64,000 nt of DNA from Pseudoalteromonas sp. H71 (GCF_001468485.1 NZ_LODI01000046.1:1-64000), one strand, 5' to 3'; counted from the stretch's first letter, positions 51,179-60,626 are shown. Numbers and translations are program-made. Notes: generated by a model from the letters alone, not told the origin.

Positions 51179-54100
51179 ATGATTGAATCAATTATTAGAT
51201 GGTCTATCGGCAATCGTTTCTTTGTTTTGTTGATTACCTTAATTATCGCGTTTGGTGGTTTGTATTCATTACAAAAAACACCAGTAGATGCACTCCCCGA
51301 TCTTTCTGATGTGCAGGTGATAATTAAGACGAGCTATCCGGGACAGGCACCACAAGTAGTGCAAGATCAAGTGACGTTTCCCCTTACTACAGCCATGTTG
51401 TCAGTACCGGGAGCGCAAACTGTTCGTGGTTACTCATTTTTTGGTGATTCCTACGTCTATATCATTTTTGATGATGATACTGATTTGTATTGGGCTAGAA
51501 GCAGAGTACTTGAATACTTAAGCCAAGTAGCATCAAGCCTGCCTGATTCGGCAAAACCACAATTAGGACCTGATGCGACAGGTGTGGGTTGGGTATACAT
51601 CTACGCTTTAACAGATAAATCTGGAAACCATGATCTAAGCCAATTAAGAAGTATTCAAGATTGGTTTTTAAAGTATGAATTGCAAACTGTACCGGGCGTG
51701 TCTGAGGTTTCCGCCGTTGGCGGTATGGTTAAGCAATATCAAGTGCTAGTTGATCCCGACAAGCTCAGAGCTTATAACGTGCCGTTAAGTCATATCCAAA
51801 TGGCACTTAAACGAGGCAATAAAGAAACGGGCGCATCTGTTGTGGAAATGGCTGAAGCTGAATATATGGTTACCGCAACGGGGTATATTCAATCAGTTAG
51901 TGATATAGAGAAAATCCCACTTGGTATTAACGAACAAGGCACGCCATTGCGTATTGGTGATGTTGCTACCGTTAATTTAGGGCCTCAAATGCGCCGTGGT
52001 ATCGCAGAGCTAAATGGTGAAGGAGAAGTTGTTGGTGGTGTTGTCGTTATGCGCTTTGGTGAAAACGCTCAACAAACCATAAACGGGGTAAAAGAAAAAC
52101 TTGAATCGCTTAAATCTTCTCTACCAGAGGGGGTGGAGATTGTCCCTGTTTATGACAGATCGAAGTTAATAGATCGTGCTGTTGATAATCTTTGGAGCAA
52201 GTTGCTAGAGGAGCTTGCAGTCGTTGCTATTGTCTGTGTGGCTTTCCTATTTCATCTTCGCTCATCTATTGTGGCAGTTGTTACTCTGCCATTAGGTATC
52301 TTGGTGTCGTTCATTATCATGTATATGCAAGGCATCAATGCCAACATTATGTCTTTAGGCGGTATCGCTATTGCGATTGGTGCGATGACTGATGGTGCAA
52401 TAGTGATGATTGAAAATATGCACAAGCATATGGAGAAAACACCACTAACAGATGAAAATCGCTGGCAAATTGTTGCTAAGGCTGCGAGTGAAGTAGGCCC
52501 TGCACTATTTTTTAGCTTACTGATCATTACAGTCTCATTCTTACCTGTATTTATCTTGGAAGCGCAAGAAGGAAGAATGTTCTCTCCGCTCGCCTATACA
52601 AAAACCTATGCAATGGCGGCATCAGCAGGTTTGGCGATCACATTGGTGCCTGTTTTGATGGGCTACTTTATTCGAGGCAAAGTTGTTTCTGAAAAGAAAA
52701 ACCCGTTAAACCGATTATTGATTGCTATCTACATGCCTGTTTTAAAGCAAGTCATGAAGTTTCCAAAATCGACAATAGTAGCAGCAATATTAGTGACTAT
52801 CGTTGGCTTTTGGCCTGTCGATAAAATTGGTAGTGAATTCATTCCGCCATTGGATGAAGGCGATCTCATGTATATGCCTACTACCTATCCCGGTATTTCA
52901 ATTGGTAAAGCAAGGGAGTTATTGCAGCAAACAGACAAGCTTATTCGCACTGTGCCAGAAGTTGAAACTGTATTTGGTAAAGTAGGAAGAGCTGAAACTG
53001 CAACCGATCCTGCACCTTTAACCATGATTGAAACCTTTATTCAATTGAAGCCACAAGAGCAGTGGCGAGAGGGTGTGACTACTGAATCGTTAAAAGCTGA
53101 GTTTGATAAATTGGTTAAGTTTCCGGGCTTAACGAATGCTTGGGTTATGCCAATCAAGACCCGAATCGACATGTTAGCAACAGGCATAAAAACGCCTGTG
53201 GGTATTAAAGTCGCCGGACCAGAGCTTGATGTGATTCAGGAAATCGGCCAACAAATAGAGCAAATTTTACCCGAAGTTACAGGCACAGCATCAGTTTACT
53301 CAGAGCGAGTTGCAGGTGGACGATATATCAAGGTTGATATTTCACGCGATAAGGCAAGTCGCTTTGGGTTAAACATCGAAGATGTTCAACAAGTGGTTTC
53401 TACAGCTATTGGTGGTATGAACGTTACCCAAACGGTAGAAGGTCAAGAGCGTTACCCTGTTAACTTACGCTATCCGCAAGACTATCGAGACTCTCCTGAG
53501 CAGCTATCACGATTACCTGTTGTAACACCAAGTGGTCAACGCATTGCACTAGGTGATGTCGCAGATATTCGAGTTGAGAACGGTCCGCCGGGGATTAAGA
53601 GTGAAAATGCTCGTTTAAATGGCTGGACGTTTATCGATATAGACGGTGTTGACGTAGGTACTTATGTTGAAAGTGCAAAAATACACTTGGCTAATAATCT
53701 AAAACTACCAGCAGGTTATTCAATTACTTGGGCTGGGCAATACGAATATATGGAAAGAGCGAAAGAAAAGCTCACCTATGTATTGCCTTTAACACTCGCC
53801 ATTATTGTTATTCTACTTTACTTAAACTTCAGAGCGTTTAGTGAGGTGGCTATCATTATCGTTACCTTGCCGATGGCGATGATTGGTGGCTTATGGTTGA
53901 TGTATCTGGAAGGGTTTAACTTCTCTGTGGCTGTTGGCGTGGGCTTTATTGCTCTAGCTGGGGTAGCGGTTGAGATTGGTGTGATAATGTTGGTCTATCT
54001 CAATCAGGCACTTGCTGAGCTTAAGGAAAAAGCTGAAGAGCGAGCTGAACCTATCTCTGATGATGCATATCAAGATGCATTATTGCACGGTGCAGGCTTA

Positions 54101-54343
54101 CGAGTTCGTCCAGTAATGATGACAGTTGCAACAATCATTATCGGCTTGATGCCCATTTTATATGGTACAGGAACAGGTTCGGAGATTATGAGTCGTATTG
54201 CTGCACCTATGGTAGGCGGAATGACAAGTGCTGTGCTACTCACTCTTATTGTGCTCCCAGTAATTTACTCAATCGTTAAAAAGCCAGAATTAAACGCCTT
54301 TAACAAGGAGCTTTCTAAGGCGGAGCTAAAAAGTAATGCTTAG
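51179..54343 (+). CDS. cusA: Copper/silver RND efflux pump CusA (system 3)
   Basis: 1054 residues, full length. N-terminal TPVDALPDLSDVQVIIKTSY and TM4 GGIAIAIGAMTDGAIVMIEN fit the Cu(I)/Ag(I) branch of HME-RND pumps, which lack the DFG of CzcA. Met pairs in the porter region (MPIKTRIDMLATGIKTPVG) are the expected metal relay. It completes CusCBA with the two preceding genes; a CusF-like donor is supplied in fused form by CusB. Start 15 bp after cusB with GGGAG upstream. Confidence 0.95.
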   Translation: MIESIIRWSIGNRFFVLLITLIIAFGGLYSLQKTPVDALPDLSDVQVIIKTSYPGQAPQVVQDQVTFPLTTAMLSVPGAQTVRGYSFFGDSYVYIIFDDDTDLYWARSRVLEYLSQVASSLPDSAKPQLGPDATGVGWVYIYALTDKSGNHDLSQLRSIQDWFLKYELQTVPGVSEVSAVGGMVKQYQVLVDPDKLRAYNVPLSHIQMALKRGNKETGASVVEMAEAEYMVTATGYIQSVSDIEKIPLGINEQGTPLRIGDVATVNLGPQMRRGIAELNGEGEVVGGVVVMRFGENAQQTINGVKEKLESLKSSLPEGVEIVPVYDRSKLIDRAVDNLWSKLLEELAVVAIVCVAFLFHLRSSIVAVVTLPLGILVSFIIMYMQGINANIMSLGGIAIAIGAMTDGAIVMIENMHKHMEKTPLTDENRWQIVAKAASEVGPALFFSLLIITVSFLPVFILEAQEGRMFSPLAYTKTYAMAASAGLAITLVPVLMGYFIRGKVVSEKKNPLNRLLIAIYMPVLKQVMKFPKSTIVAAILVTIVGFWPVDKIGSEFIPPLDEGDLMYMPTTYPGISIGKARELLQQTDKLIRTVPEVETVFGKVGRAETATDPAPLTMIETFIQLKPQEQWREGVTTESLKAEFDKLVKFPGLTNAWVMPIKTRIDMLATGIKTPVGIKVAGPELDVIQEIGQQIEQILPEVTGTASVYSERVAGGRYIKVDISRDKASRFGLNIEDVQQVVSTAIGGMNVTQTVEGQERYPVNLRYPQDYRDSPEQLSRLPVVTPSGQRIALGDVADIRVENGPPGIKSENARLNGWTFIDIDGVDVGTYVESAKIHLANNLKLPAGYSITWAGQYEYMERAKEKLTYVLPLTLAIIVILLYLNFRAFSEVAIIIVTLPMAMIGGLWLMYLEGFNFSVAVGVGFIALAGVAVEIGVIMLVYLNQALAELKEKAEERAEPISDDAYQDALLHGAGLRVRPVMMTVATIIIGLMPILYGTGTGSEIMSRIAAPMVGGMTSAVLLTLIVLPVIYSIVKKPELNAFNKELSKAELKSNA

Positions 54344-54396
54344 CGAAGTTAAGAAACCATAAATAGCAATTTCAATAAACTAAAATAGAGGTAAAT

Positions 54397-54744
54397 ATGA
54401 AAAAACTAATTAAATTTTTAACCGTAATCAGTGTCGTTTTTAGTAGTGCGGTATTTGCGCATGTGCATCTTGAAAAAAGTGTGCCTGCTGATAATGCAAT
54501 GCTAATGAATCCTCCAGAAGAATTAACTTTGATGTTCACCAAAGAGGTACGGGTTGTAAAAGTTTCATTGGCCAATAAACAAGGCGAAGAATTTAAATTT
54601 GGATTCGAGCCTTCTAAAGTCGCTACTAGCAAATTTACATGGAAACTACCTAAATTAGCTCCTGCAAACTACGCTGTGGATGTAACCTTCTTAGGTAACG
54701 ATGGTCATAAAATGAAACATAGCTTCGGCTTTATGGTTCACTAA
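54397..54744 (+). CDS. copC: CopC periplasmic copper-binding protein
   Basis: 115 residues. Signal peptide (LIKFLTVISVVFSSAVFA) with mature N-terminus HVHLEKSVPADNAML, whose first His is a Cu(II) ligand. The CopC domain shows PPEELTLMFTKEV and the late histidines GHKMKHSFGFMVH. It hands copper to CopD, encoded next. AGAGG precedes the ATG. Confidence 0.94.
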   Translation: MKKLIKFLTVISVVFSSAVFAHVHLEKSVPADNAMLMNPPEELTLMFTKEVRVVKVSLANKQGEEFKFGFEPSKVATSKFTWKLPKLAPANYAVDVTFLGNDGHKMKHSFGFMVH

Positions 54745-54763
54745 AATAGGCGGTGTGATTGAT

Positions 54764-55634
54764 ATGGAAATGTATATCTGGAATACAGTCATTGTACTGT
54801 CAAAAATTGTATTTTACGTCGGCTTTGCCTGTATTGCAGGTTATACATTTTTCAGGCAAATATTTGAGAATAATGAATCTCATACTAATGCTGTAATAGC
54901 GAATTTAACGTGGACAAGAACTTATATAGTTATGGCTTTGATCGCTAATATTACTTGGTTCTTTGCCAGTACTGGTGCAATGGCAGAAGAGGGAATTCAG
55001 GGGGCGATAGACGCTGATATATTGGCTATTATGTGGGACTCCTCTGTCGGCACTGGAGCTTTGCTTCGAGCGCTTGGGCTAGTTACCGCAATAATCGCTT
55101 TAGCTTTAAGGTTCAAACTCGCTGTGAACTCGTACTTAAAACAAAGCGCTTTAATGTTGAGTTTATTAATCCTTGCATACTCATTCACGTTACTGGGTCA
55201 TATTTCTGAGTTAGGCACAATTGAAAAAGGCTTGCTTATTTTGCATGTGCTCGTTATGGCATGGTGGTTTGGGGCGTTATTGCCATCAGCTAAGTTATGC
55301 AGAACTTCATTTGCTGATGGAAAGCTTTGGCAAACAAGCAAGTTTTACATTGAGCCTATTGTTGGTAGCAGGCCTCTGGCTCGTGATTCAATTGGTCGGA
55401 AGTCTTGATGCACTAATAAGCTCAAGTTACGGACAAATACTGTTGTTTAAATTGGCCCTTGTAGTGTCTATTTTGGCACTTGCTGCTAAACATAAACTAA
55501 TACTCGTTCCACAACTTAAAAATAGTCAAGGCAGAGAGGCTTTATCTAAATCTATCTCGATAGAAATGGTAGTAGCTTTTGCCATTTTATCTGTAACGGC
55601 TGGGCTTACTAGTGTTGTTGGCCCTGCAAATTAA
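54764..55634 (+). pseudogene. copD: CopD copper transporter, apparent frameshift
   Basis: Two frames together give one CopD. The first (from GTG 54755 or ATG 54764) encodes the N-terminal helices up to WWFGALLPSAKLCRTS and then runs out of frame to a stop at 55408. The second carries on from LLMESFGKQASFTLSLLLVA to the natural end at 55634. The switch of frame falls at about 55300-55330. Eight TM helices would result if joined. Either the gene is inactive, or this is a sequencing error. No slippery heptamer was evident at the switch. It lies in the intact copper operon, between copC and the NTF2-like gene. Confidence 0.85.
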
Positions 55635-55649
55635 AACCTAAAAGAGAGA

Positions 55650-56120
55650 ATGAAAATGAAAACAATAAATATATTACTCGTTTTATTAATGACGTTTAGT
55701 TTCGCAGCAAACGCTCATGGTGATAAGAACAAAGACAAAGGTTTGTTTAAAGGTATAGATACCCCTGCCGCAAAAGTTGTTTTGGCATTTCATCAAGCAC
55801 TTGAAACTGGCAATCAAAAACAGGCTAGAGCGCAGTTAGCGGATGATGTCACCATTTTCGAGGGAGGCCGCGTTGAAAGGAGCGCTGATGAATATGCTCA
55901 TCATCATATGTTGTCGGATATGAAGTATTTAGCAGCGATGAAGAGCGACACACTTGAACATCAAGTGACGATACTTGGAAATACCGCTATCTCTGCGTCG
56001 CGTAGTCAAACTACAGGTACTCATAAAGGTGTTGAACGCGATTATCAAGGCATGGAAACGATGGTGCTGGAAAAACAAAATGGTGAATGGAAGATTAAGC
56101 ACATTCATTGGTCACATTAA
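55650..56120 (+). CDS. Secreted NTF2-like (SnoaL) family protein of the copper operon
   Basis: 156 residues. Signal peptide (INILLVLLMTFSFAANA) and an NTF2-like fold: AKVVLAFHQALETGNQKQAR, then LADDVTIFEGGRVERSADEY with HHHM, and EWKIKHIHWSH at the C-terminus. The His cluster and His-rich terminus could bind copper. Such proteins commonly sit between copD and copA in marine copper operons. Role unknown. Confidence 0.87.
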   Translation: MKMKTINILLVLLMTFSFAANAHGDKNKDKGLFKGIDTPAAKVVLAFHQALETGNQKQARAQLADDVTIFEGGRVERSADEYAHHHMLSDMKYLAAMKSDTLEHQVTILGNTAISASRSQTTGTHKGVERDYQGMETMVLEKQNGEWKIKHIHWSH

Positions 56121-56147
56121 TTTATTGGTTAAATAACGGAGTACAAA

Positions 56148-57971
56148 ATGAGAATTAAAAGTCCATTACATCAAGTTTCTACGCCACGTAGACGCTTTGT
56201 ACAAGGTGTAATTGCTGGCGGTGTATTAGCTGCTTTTCCAAGTGTTCTTCATGCAGCTTCATCTTTGATTGCTGGAACTTCAACAGGTACTGCGCCCGAA
56301 CTAAGTGGAGAAGTAATAGATTTAGTGATAGATGAGTCACCCGTAAACTTCACAGGTGTTGTAAGAATGGCTACAACAATCAATGGCTCAATACCAGCTC
56401 CTACCTTGCGCCTCAGAGAAGGTGATGACGTTACTATCAGGGTAACTAATAAATTATCAGTGCCGAGTTCAATTCATTGGCATGGGATCATTCTTCCGTA
56501 TCAAATGGATGGCGTACCGGGTATTAGCTTTAAAGGTATAATGCCGGGTGAAACCTTTGTTTATAAATTTAAGCTGCAACAAAGCGGCACATATTGGTAT
56601 CACTCACACAGTGGCTTTCAAGAAATGACAGGTATGTACGGCGCATTAATTATTGAGCCAAGAGAAAAGGATATTATTAGTGCTGACAATGAGCATGTCA
56701 TCCAATTGTCTGATTGGACTGATGATGACCCAATGGATTTGTTTCGCAAGTTAAAAGTACAGAGCGATGTATTTAACTTTAATCAACCTACTGTTCCAGA
56801 GTTTTTTGATGACATTTCAAATAGCAGCGTTTCAAATGCGCTACAACGCCGGGAAATGTGGAATAAAATGAGAATGAACCCTACAGATCTTGCAGACTTA
56901 TCAGCATCTGCAATGACTTTTTTAATGAATGGTTGTGCGCCTTTGACAAACTGGCGTGGAATGTTTAAAGCTGGCGAAAAGGTTAGGCTTAGATTTATTA
57001 ACGGTTCTAGCAATACGTTTTTTGATGTAAGAATACCTGAGCTGAAGTTAACAGTTGTACAAGCTGATGGACAAAATGTTGAACCTGTGACAGTAGATGA
57101 ATTTAGATTTGGTCCCGGTGAAACTTATGATGTACTTGTCGAGCCAAAAAATGATGCATATACGATTTTTGCACAAAGCATGGATCGCTCAGGTTATGCT
57201 AAAGGTACTTTATCAATGGCACCTAACGTTGATGCACCAGTACCTTCTTTAGACCCCGTTGAGTGGTTAACGATGACAGATATGATGGGCAATATGACCC
57301 ATGATAGTGTGCATTCTACAATGGCTGATACGGCAGGTATGTCGGGCATGAATTCTAATAAAATGGATCATAGTGCAATGGGTCATGGAGCGATGGCAAT
57401 GGATCATAGTAAACATGGAATGACTAAAAACCCATTAGCTGTTGCTAGCACTAAAGTGCGTCATGCAAAAACAGAGTATGGAGCTTCTGTTGATATGCGT
57501 GTTGATATGCCTAGAACAAACCTTGATGATCCCGGTATAGGTTTACGTAAAAATGGACGCCGTGTTTTAACACTTGCAGATTTACATTCTCTTGAGGGAA
57601 TTACAAACCAGCAAGAGCCAGAGGCTGAAATTGAATTACATTTAACTGGAAACATGGAGCGTTATAGCTGGTCATTTGATGGCTTGGAATTTGGAAAAAG
57701 CACGCCAGTTCACATGAAGCATAATCAACGTTTAAGAGTTATTTTACAAAACGATACAATGATGACACATCCCATGCACCTGCATGGTATGTGGAGCGAT
57801 TTGGAGAATGAAAAAGGTGATGTACAGGTTCGTCGCCATACTATCCCTGTACAACCAGCGCAAAGAATTAGTTTTTTAACAACACCTCATGACGTAGGTC
57901 GCTGGGCATGGCATTGCCATTTATTATTCCACATGGATGCAGGTATGTTTAGAGAGGTAGTTGTATCATGA
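56148..57971 (+). CDS. copA: Periplasmic multicopper oxidase CopA
   Basis: 607 residues, full length for CopA/PcoA. A twin-arginine signal (STPRRRFVQGVIAGG) exports it folded. Copper sites: IHWHGI and WYHSHSG near 100-160, HPMHLHGMW near 545 and WHCHLLFHMDAGMF near the C-terminus. A Met/His-rich insert (DHSAMGHGAMAMDHSKHGM at about 405-425) is the copper-storage or Cu(I)-oxidation region. It oxidises Cu(I) in the periplasm. Overlaps copB by 4 bp. Distinct from the P-type ATPase also called CopA at 60627. Confidence 0.97.
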   Translation: MRIKSPLHQVSTPRRRFVQGVIAGGVLAAFPSVLHAASSLIAGTSTGTAPELSGEVIDLVIDESPVNFTGVVRMATTINGSIPAPTLRLREGDDVTIRVTNKLSVPSSIHWHGIILPYQMDGVPGISFKGIMPGETFVYKFKLQQSGTYWYHSHSGFQEMTGMYGALIIEPREKDIISADNEHVIQLSDWTDDDPMDLFRKLKVQSDVFNFNQPTVPEFFDDISNSSVSNALQRREMWNKMRMNPTDLADLSASAMTFLMNGCAPLTNWRGMFKAGEKVRLRFINGSSNTFFDVRIPELKLTVVQADGQNVEPVTVDEFRFGPGETYDVLVEPKNDAYTIFAQSMDRSGYAKGTLSMAPNVDAPVPSLDPVEWLTMTDMMGNMTHDSVHSTMADTAGMSGMNSNKMDHSAMGHGAMAMDHSKHGMTKNPLAVASTKVRHAKTEYGASVDMRVDMPRTNLDDPGIGLRKNGRRVLTLADLHSLEGITNQQEPEAEIELHLTGNMERYSWSFDGLEFGKSTPVHMKHNQRLRVILQNDTMMTHPMHLHGMWSDLENEKGDVQVRRHTIPVQPAQRISFLTTPHDVGRWAWHCHLLFHMDAGMFREVVVS

Positions 57972-58834
57972 AAAAATTAATACTAACCAATACGTTAAGA
58001 CTATTATTAATAGGTTTGCCCCTTATAAGTGTATCTGTATCTGTATCTGCAAAAGATGAGATGACTGAGATGGGTGATTCTAAAATGCAAGCACAAGGTG
58101 GAGATGCACCTAAAGATGCTAGAGACCCCCATGCTTATGCAGCAGGTACAACTTTGACTGAAGGCCCTTATGCACTCAGTAGCGACAAACGACTGACTTT
58201 GGCAGATGAGCATTCATTTTACGCGCTACTAGGGGATCGTCTTGAATATAATGAGCAAACAAACGCAGGTGTTTTTGACTTTCAGGCATGGTATGGCACT
58301 ACTTTTGATAGATTAGTCATCAAAACTGAAGGAGATTTTAGCGAAGGTAATTTAGAGGAGAACCAAACAGATTTTCTATGGGGCCACGCAATATCTGCTT
58401 ATTGGGATACACAAGTCGGTATTCGACTTGATTACAATAACGAAGGTGAAAACCGCAAATGGCTAGCTTTTGGTTTACAAGGTCTAGCCCCCTACTGGTT
58501 TGAAATTGATATGACTGCGTATTTAGGAGAGCAAGGTAATAGTGCATTTTCGATCGAAGCTGAGTATGAGCTATTACTTACTCAAAAGTTAATTGTTCAA
58601 CCACGAGCAGAGTTGACGCTTTACGGTAAGGATGACGTCCAAAATAACCTTGGTAGTGGCTTGTCTAGCAGTGCTATTGGTTTTCGGGTTCGTTATGAGT
58701 TTACCCGCCAGTTTGCTCCCTATGTTGGCGTTGAGTGGACAAATAAATTTGGTAATACAGCCGACTTTGCGAAGTTAAATGGGCAAAGTACTCGTGATAC
58801 TGCTTTTGTTGCAGGTATCAAGTTCTGGCTCTGA
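57968..58834 (+). CDS. copB: Outer-membrane copper resistance protein CopB
   Basis: 288 residues. Signal peptide (LLLIGLPLISVSVSVSA), a short region with Met and Asp, then the CopB/PcoB beta-barrel domain with FDRLVIKTEGDFSEGNLEEN and a C-terminal FVAGIKFWL ending as outer-membrane strands do. Works with CopA in periplasmic copper sequestration. Coupled to copA by ATGA. Confidence 0.95.
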   Translation: MKKLILTNTLRLLLIGLPLISVSVSVSAKDEMTEMGDSKMQAQGGDAPKDARDPHAYAAGTTLTEGPYALSSDKRLTLADEHSFYALLGDRLEYNEQTNAGVFDFQAWYGTTFDRLVIKTEGDFSEGNLEENQTDFLWGHAISAYWDTQVGIRLDYNNEGENRKWLAFGLQGLAPYWFEIDMTAYLGEQGNSAFSIEAEYELLLTQKLIVQPRAELTLYGKDDVQNNLGSGLSSSAIGFRVRYEFTRQFAPYVGVEWTNKFGNTADFAKLNGQSTRDTAFVAGIKFWL

Positions 58835-58835
58835 T

Positions 58836-59053
58836 ATGAAGAAATACTATATTGACTTGATGAGAGCTACCGCAACTATATTGATGGTAGCTTTCGTTTT
58901 TTGGGATTTAAACCATTTTAGTTATGTTAGGAAAGGCCTAGCTAATAGTTTTTTTGGAAAGAACTAAGAGCAGTAATAGTAAGCTACTTCTTGTTTTCAG
59001 TCGGTGCCAGTCTGGTGTATACCTATCAAGGTGGAATATCAGCTAAGAAGTAA
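58836..59053 (+). pseudogene. Small two-TM membrane protein, frameshifted in a T7 run
   Basis: An ATG two bases after the copB stop opens a 43-codon frame with one TM segment (RATATILMVAFVFWDLNHF) and ends at 58967. Adding one T to the seven-T run at 58949-58955 would continue it as FFWKELRAVIVSYFLFSVGA to a stop at 59053, giving a coherent 72-residue protein with two TM helices. The hydrophobic continuation in the shifted frame argues that this was one gene. No family is recognised. The run could be a decay mutation or a phase-variable site. Confidence 0.45.
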
Positions 59054-59350
59054 AGTTGGCGAATGGTTAAGGTTAAAGAGTCAAGGCAAAAAACATCGCC
59101 ATTGAAAGACGTACAATAGGCCATTTTATCACTTTTGATGAACGGGAATTGGATGTGCCCGGGATAGAACCGATTGTTGCAAAGTACTGCGCTTAAAGCT
59201 GAACAATTGGAAAAATGATCCATTACTCAATACCTAGTTATGAGCGTAGGGTTTTTATTTCTTTTAATGGTGCTCATGCTTGGCTTCAATCTCATGAGTA
59301 TAAATTAGACACCCCTTTTATACTTGTGAAGTTAAAGCTGTTTAAAAAAG
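59054..59350. other. Decayed or non-coding stretch after copB
   Basis: No intact gene. Fragments of plausible coding are visible, for example a frame at about 59160-59310 reading STALKAEQLEK, a TGA, then SITQYLVMSVGFLFLLMVLM, as though a membrane-protein gene had acquired a stop. Nothing can be assigned to a family. Confidence 0.4.
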
Positions 59351-59392
59351 TAAAAAGTAAAAAGTAAAAAGTAAAAAGTAAAAAGTAAAAAG
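59351..59392 (+). repeat. 7-bp tandem repeat, six copies
   Basis: Unit TAAAAAG repeated six times without error, preceded by a partial unit. It ends 87 bp before the ATG of the RPP-tail gene at 59480. Uninterrupted short repeats of this length are prone to slippage and could alter spacing of an upstream promoter. Confidence 0.9.
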
Positions 59393-59479
59393 TTTAGGTT
59401 TTAGTTCAAAGGTTGATCAAGATCATAAAATTATTTTTATAAAGTGGCTAATATTGTAGGTGATAAATAAGGAATTAAA

Positions 59480-59902
59480 ATGTTTGGACTTTTCAAGTGG
59501 TTTAAAATAGTGGTAATTACTCTGTTGCTTACGCAGCATGGCTTTGCTATTGCTAAACCAATGAATTGTGAAGAACATCAAAATGGATCTTCCGACACGC
59601 ATATTATACAACCAAGCAAAAATATGCATCATCAATCAATGAATGACAATAGTCACTATCACACTGAAAATTCGCAAGATTCTAAAAACCGTCATGGTGA
59701 TGAAGACTGTGAAAAATGTAAAGCTGGTGATTGTGTTTGTTGTGAAGGCGGTTTTTGTACAAGCTTTCATTTAAATGCCTATCTTGTGGAAGCGCAAGAC
59801 GAAGGTATTTGCAATATTCATTCTGAGCTAATTCTACAGCGTATACCCCTACCAAAATCTGGTATCCATCTCTTACTTTATCGTCCACCAATTATTGGCT
59901 AA
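59480..59902 (+). CDS. Small secreted Cys/His-rich protein with C-terminal RPP tail (family member 4)
   Basis: 140 residues: signal peptide (FKIVVITLLLTQHGFAIA), a His/Ser/Asn-rich linker (NMHHQSMNDNSHYHTEN), a dense Cys cluster CEKCKAGDCVCCEGGFC at about 75-91, and tail LLYRPPIIG. The most Cys-rich of the four similar proteins. TAAGGAAT lies before the ATG. Likely a periplasmic copper or other soft-metal binder, by composition and neighbours. The 7-bp repeat lies upstream. Confidence 0.72.
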   Translation: MFGLFKWFKIVVITLLLTQHGFAIAKPMNCEEHQNGSSDTHIIQPSKNMHHQSMNDNSHYHTENSQDSKNRHGDEDCEKCKAGDCVCCEGGFCTSFHLNAYLVEAQDEGICNIHSELILQRIPLPKSGIHLLLYRPPIIG

Positions 59903-60014
59903 TCACGGGATCAGTGCGCCTTTTTTTCGCCAGTCCCATCAAAAATAAAACGATTTACTGATTGGTTTAAATTACCAACCGTTTTGAACAATTAGCACAA
60001 TATTTTTTGGAGGC

Positions 60015-60131
60015 ATGATGAACATGCTCAAACTATTGCTATTTACAGTACTTAATGCTGTCGATTTTGACCGAGATTTCTCTTTTACCAAAAAATTAGT
60101 TTTTAGCTTATTCACTAGAATTAGTACTTGA
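60015..60131 (+). CDS. Possible 38-residue leader or small membrane peptide
   Basis: A frame with three early ATGs (60015, 60018, 60024) after a strong GGAGG; begins MMNMLKLLLFTVLNAVDF and ends LFTRIST. Its stop codon lies within the -35 of the MerR-type promoter. The ribosome site is good but there is no other support; may be spurious. Confidence 0.25.
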   Translation: MMNMLKLLLFTVLNAVDFDRDFSFTKKLVFSLFTRIST

Positions 60132-60158
60132 CCTGTGTCTTAGACACAGGTCTAAGCT
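60128..60158 (+). promoter_or_regulatory. MerR-type promoter of the regulator-Cu-ATPase operon
   Basis: -35 TTGACC, 19-bp spacer, -10 TAAGCT. The near-perfect dyad ACCTGTGTCTTAGACACAGGT spans the end of the -35 and the spacer. It is the CueR-like operator layout and precedes the MerR-family gene at 60202, implying autoregulated, metal-induced expression of the whole unit. Confidence 0.85.
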
Positions 60159-60201
60159 GAAGATGAGAGTACAAACTTAGCTAAAAAACTGAGGAGTGAA
60201 T

Positions 60202-60615
60202 ATGAAAGTTGCGGAGCTGGCAAAAAGCCTTGGAACGACTGCTGATACGGTGCGCTATTACACCAGATTAGGATTGTTAAAACCTGCTAAGTCAGTGAAC
60301 GGCTACAAGTCATACTCGAATAAAGAAGTATCGAGACTTAAATTCATTTTAAGTGCCAGAAACCTTGGTTTTTCCGTTGCAGATATCAAGGAAATTATTA
60401 ATGAATCTGAAGATGGTAAAAGTGCGTGCCCATTAGTCAGAAGCCTGATCAAAGAGCGGCTTGAAGAAACAGAAAAGCAGTTTCAAGCAATGTTGGCACT
60501 TCGAGGAAAAATGTCTTCTGCGCTTTCTCGATGGGAAGAAATGGAAGACAAAGCACCGACTGCAAACATGGTTTGTCATCTCATCGAAAACTTTGAGCAA
60601 ATTAAAAAAGCATAG
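60202..60615 (+). CDS. MerR-family metal regulator of the Cu(I)-ATPase operon
   Basis: 137 residues from the ATG at 60202 with GAGGAG upstream (a GTG at 60196 is inside that site). Winged helix (KVAELAKSLGTTADTVRYYT), dimer helix, and metal-site candidates SACPLVRSLI and MVCHLIENFE. The spacing of the cysteines differs from classical CueR, so Cu(I) is inferred from the operon, not from the site. Its stop overlaps the ribosome site of the ATPase gene. Confidence 0.85.
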   Translation: MKVAELAKSLGTTADTVRYYTRLGLLKPAKSVNGYKSYSNKEVSRLKFILSARNLGFSVADIKEIINESEDGKSACPLVRSLIKERLEETEKQFQAMLALRGKMSSALSRWEEMEDKAPTANMVCHLIENFEQIKKA

Positions 60616-60626
60616 GAGGAAAAAGG

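Noticed and set aside
54764-55634. Programmed frameshift in copD
   Set aside because: No slippery heptamer with a following structure was seen near 55300-55330; mutation or sequencing error is simpler.
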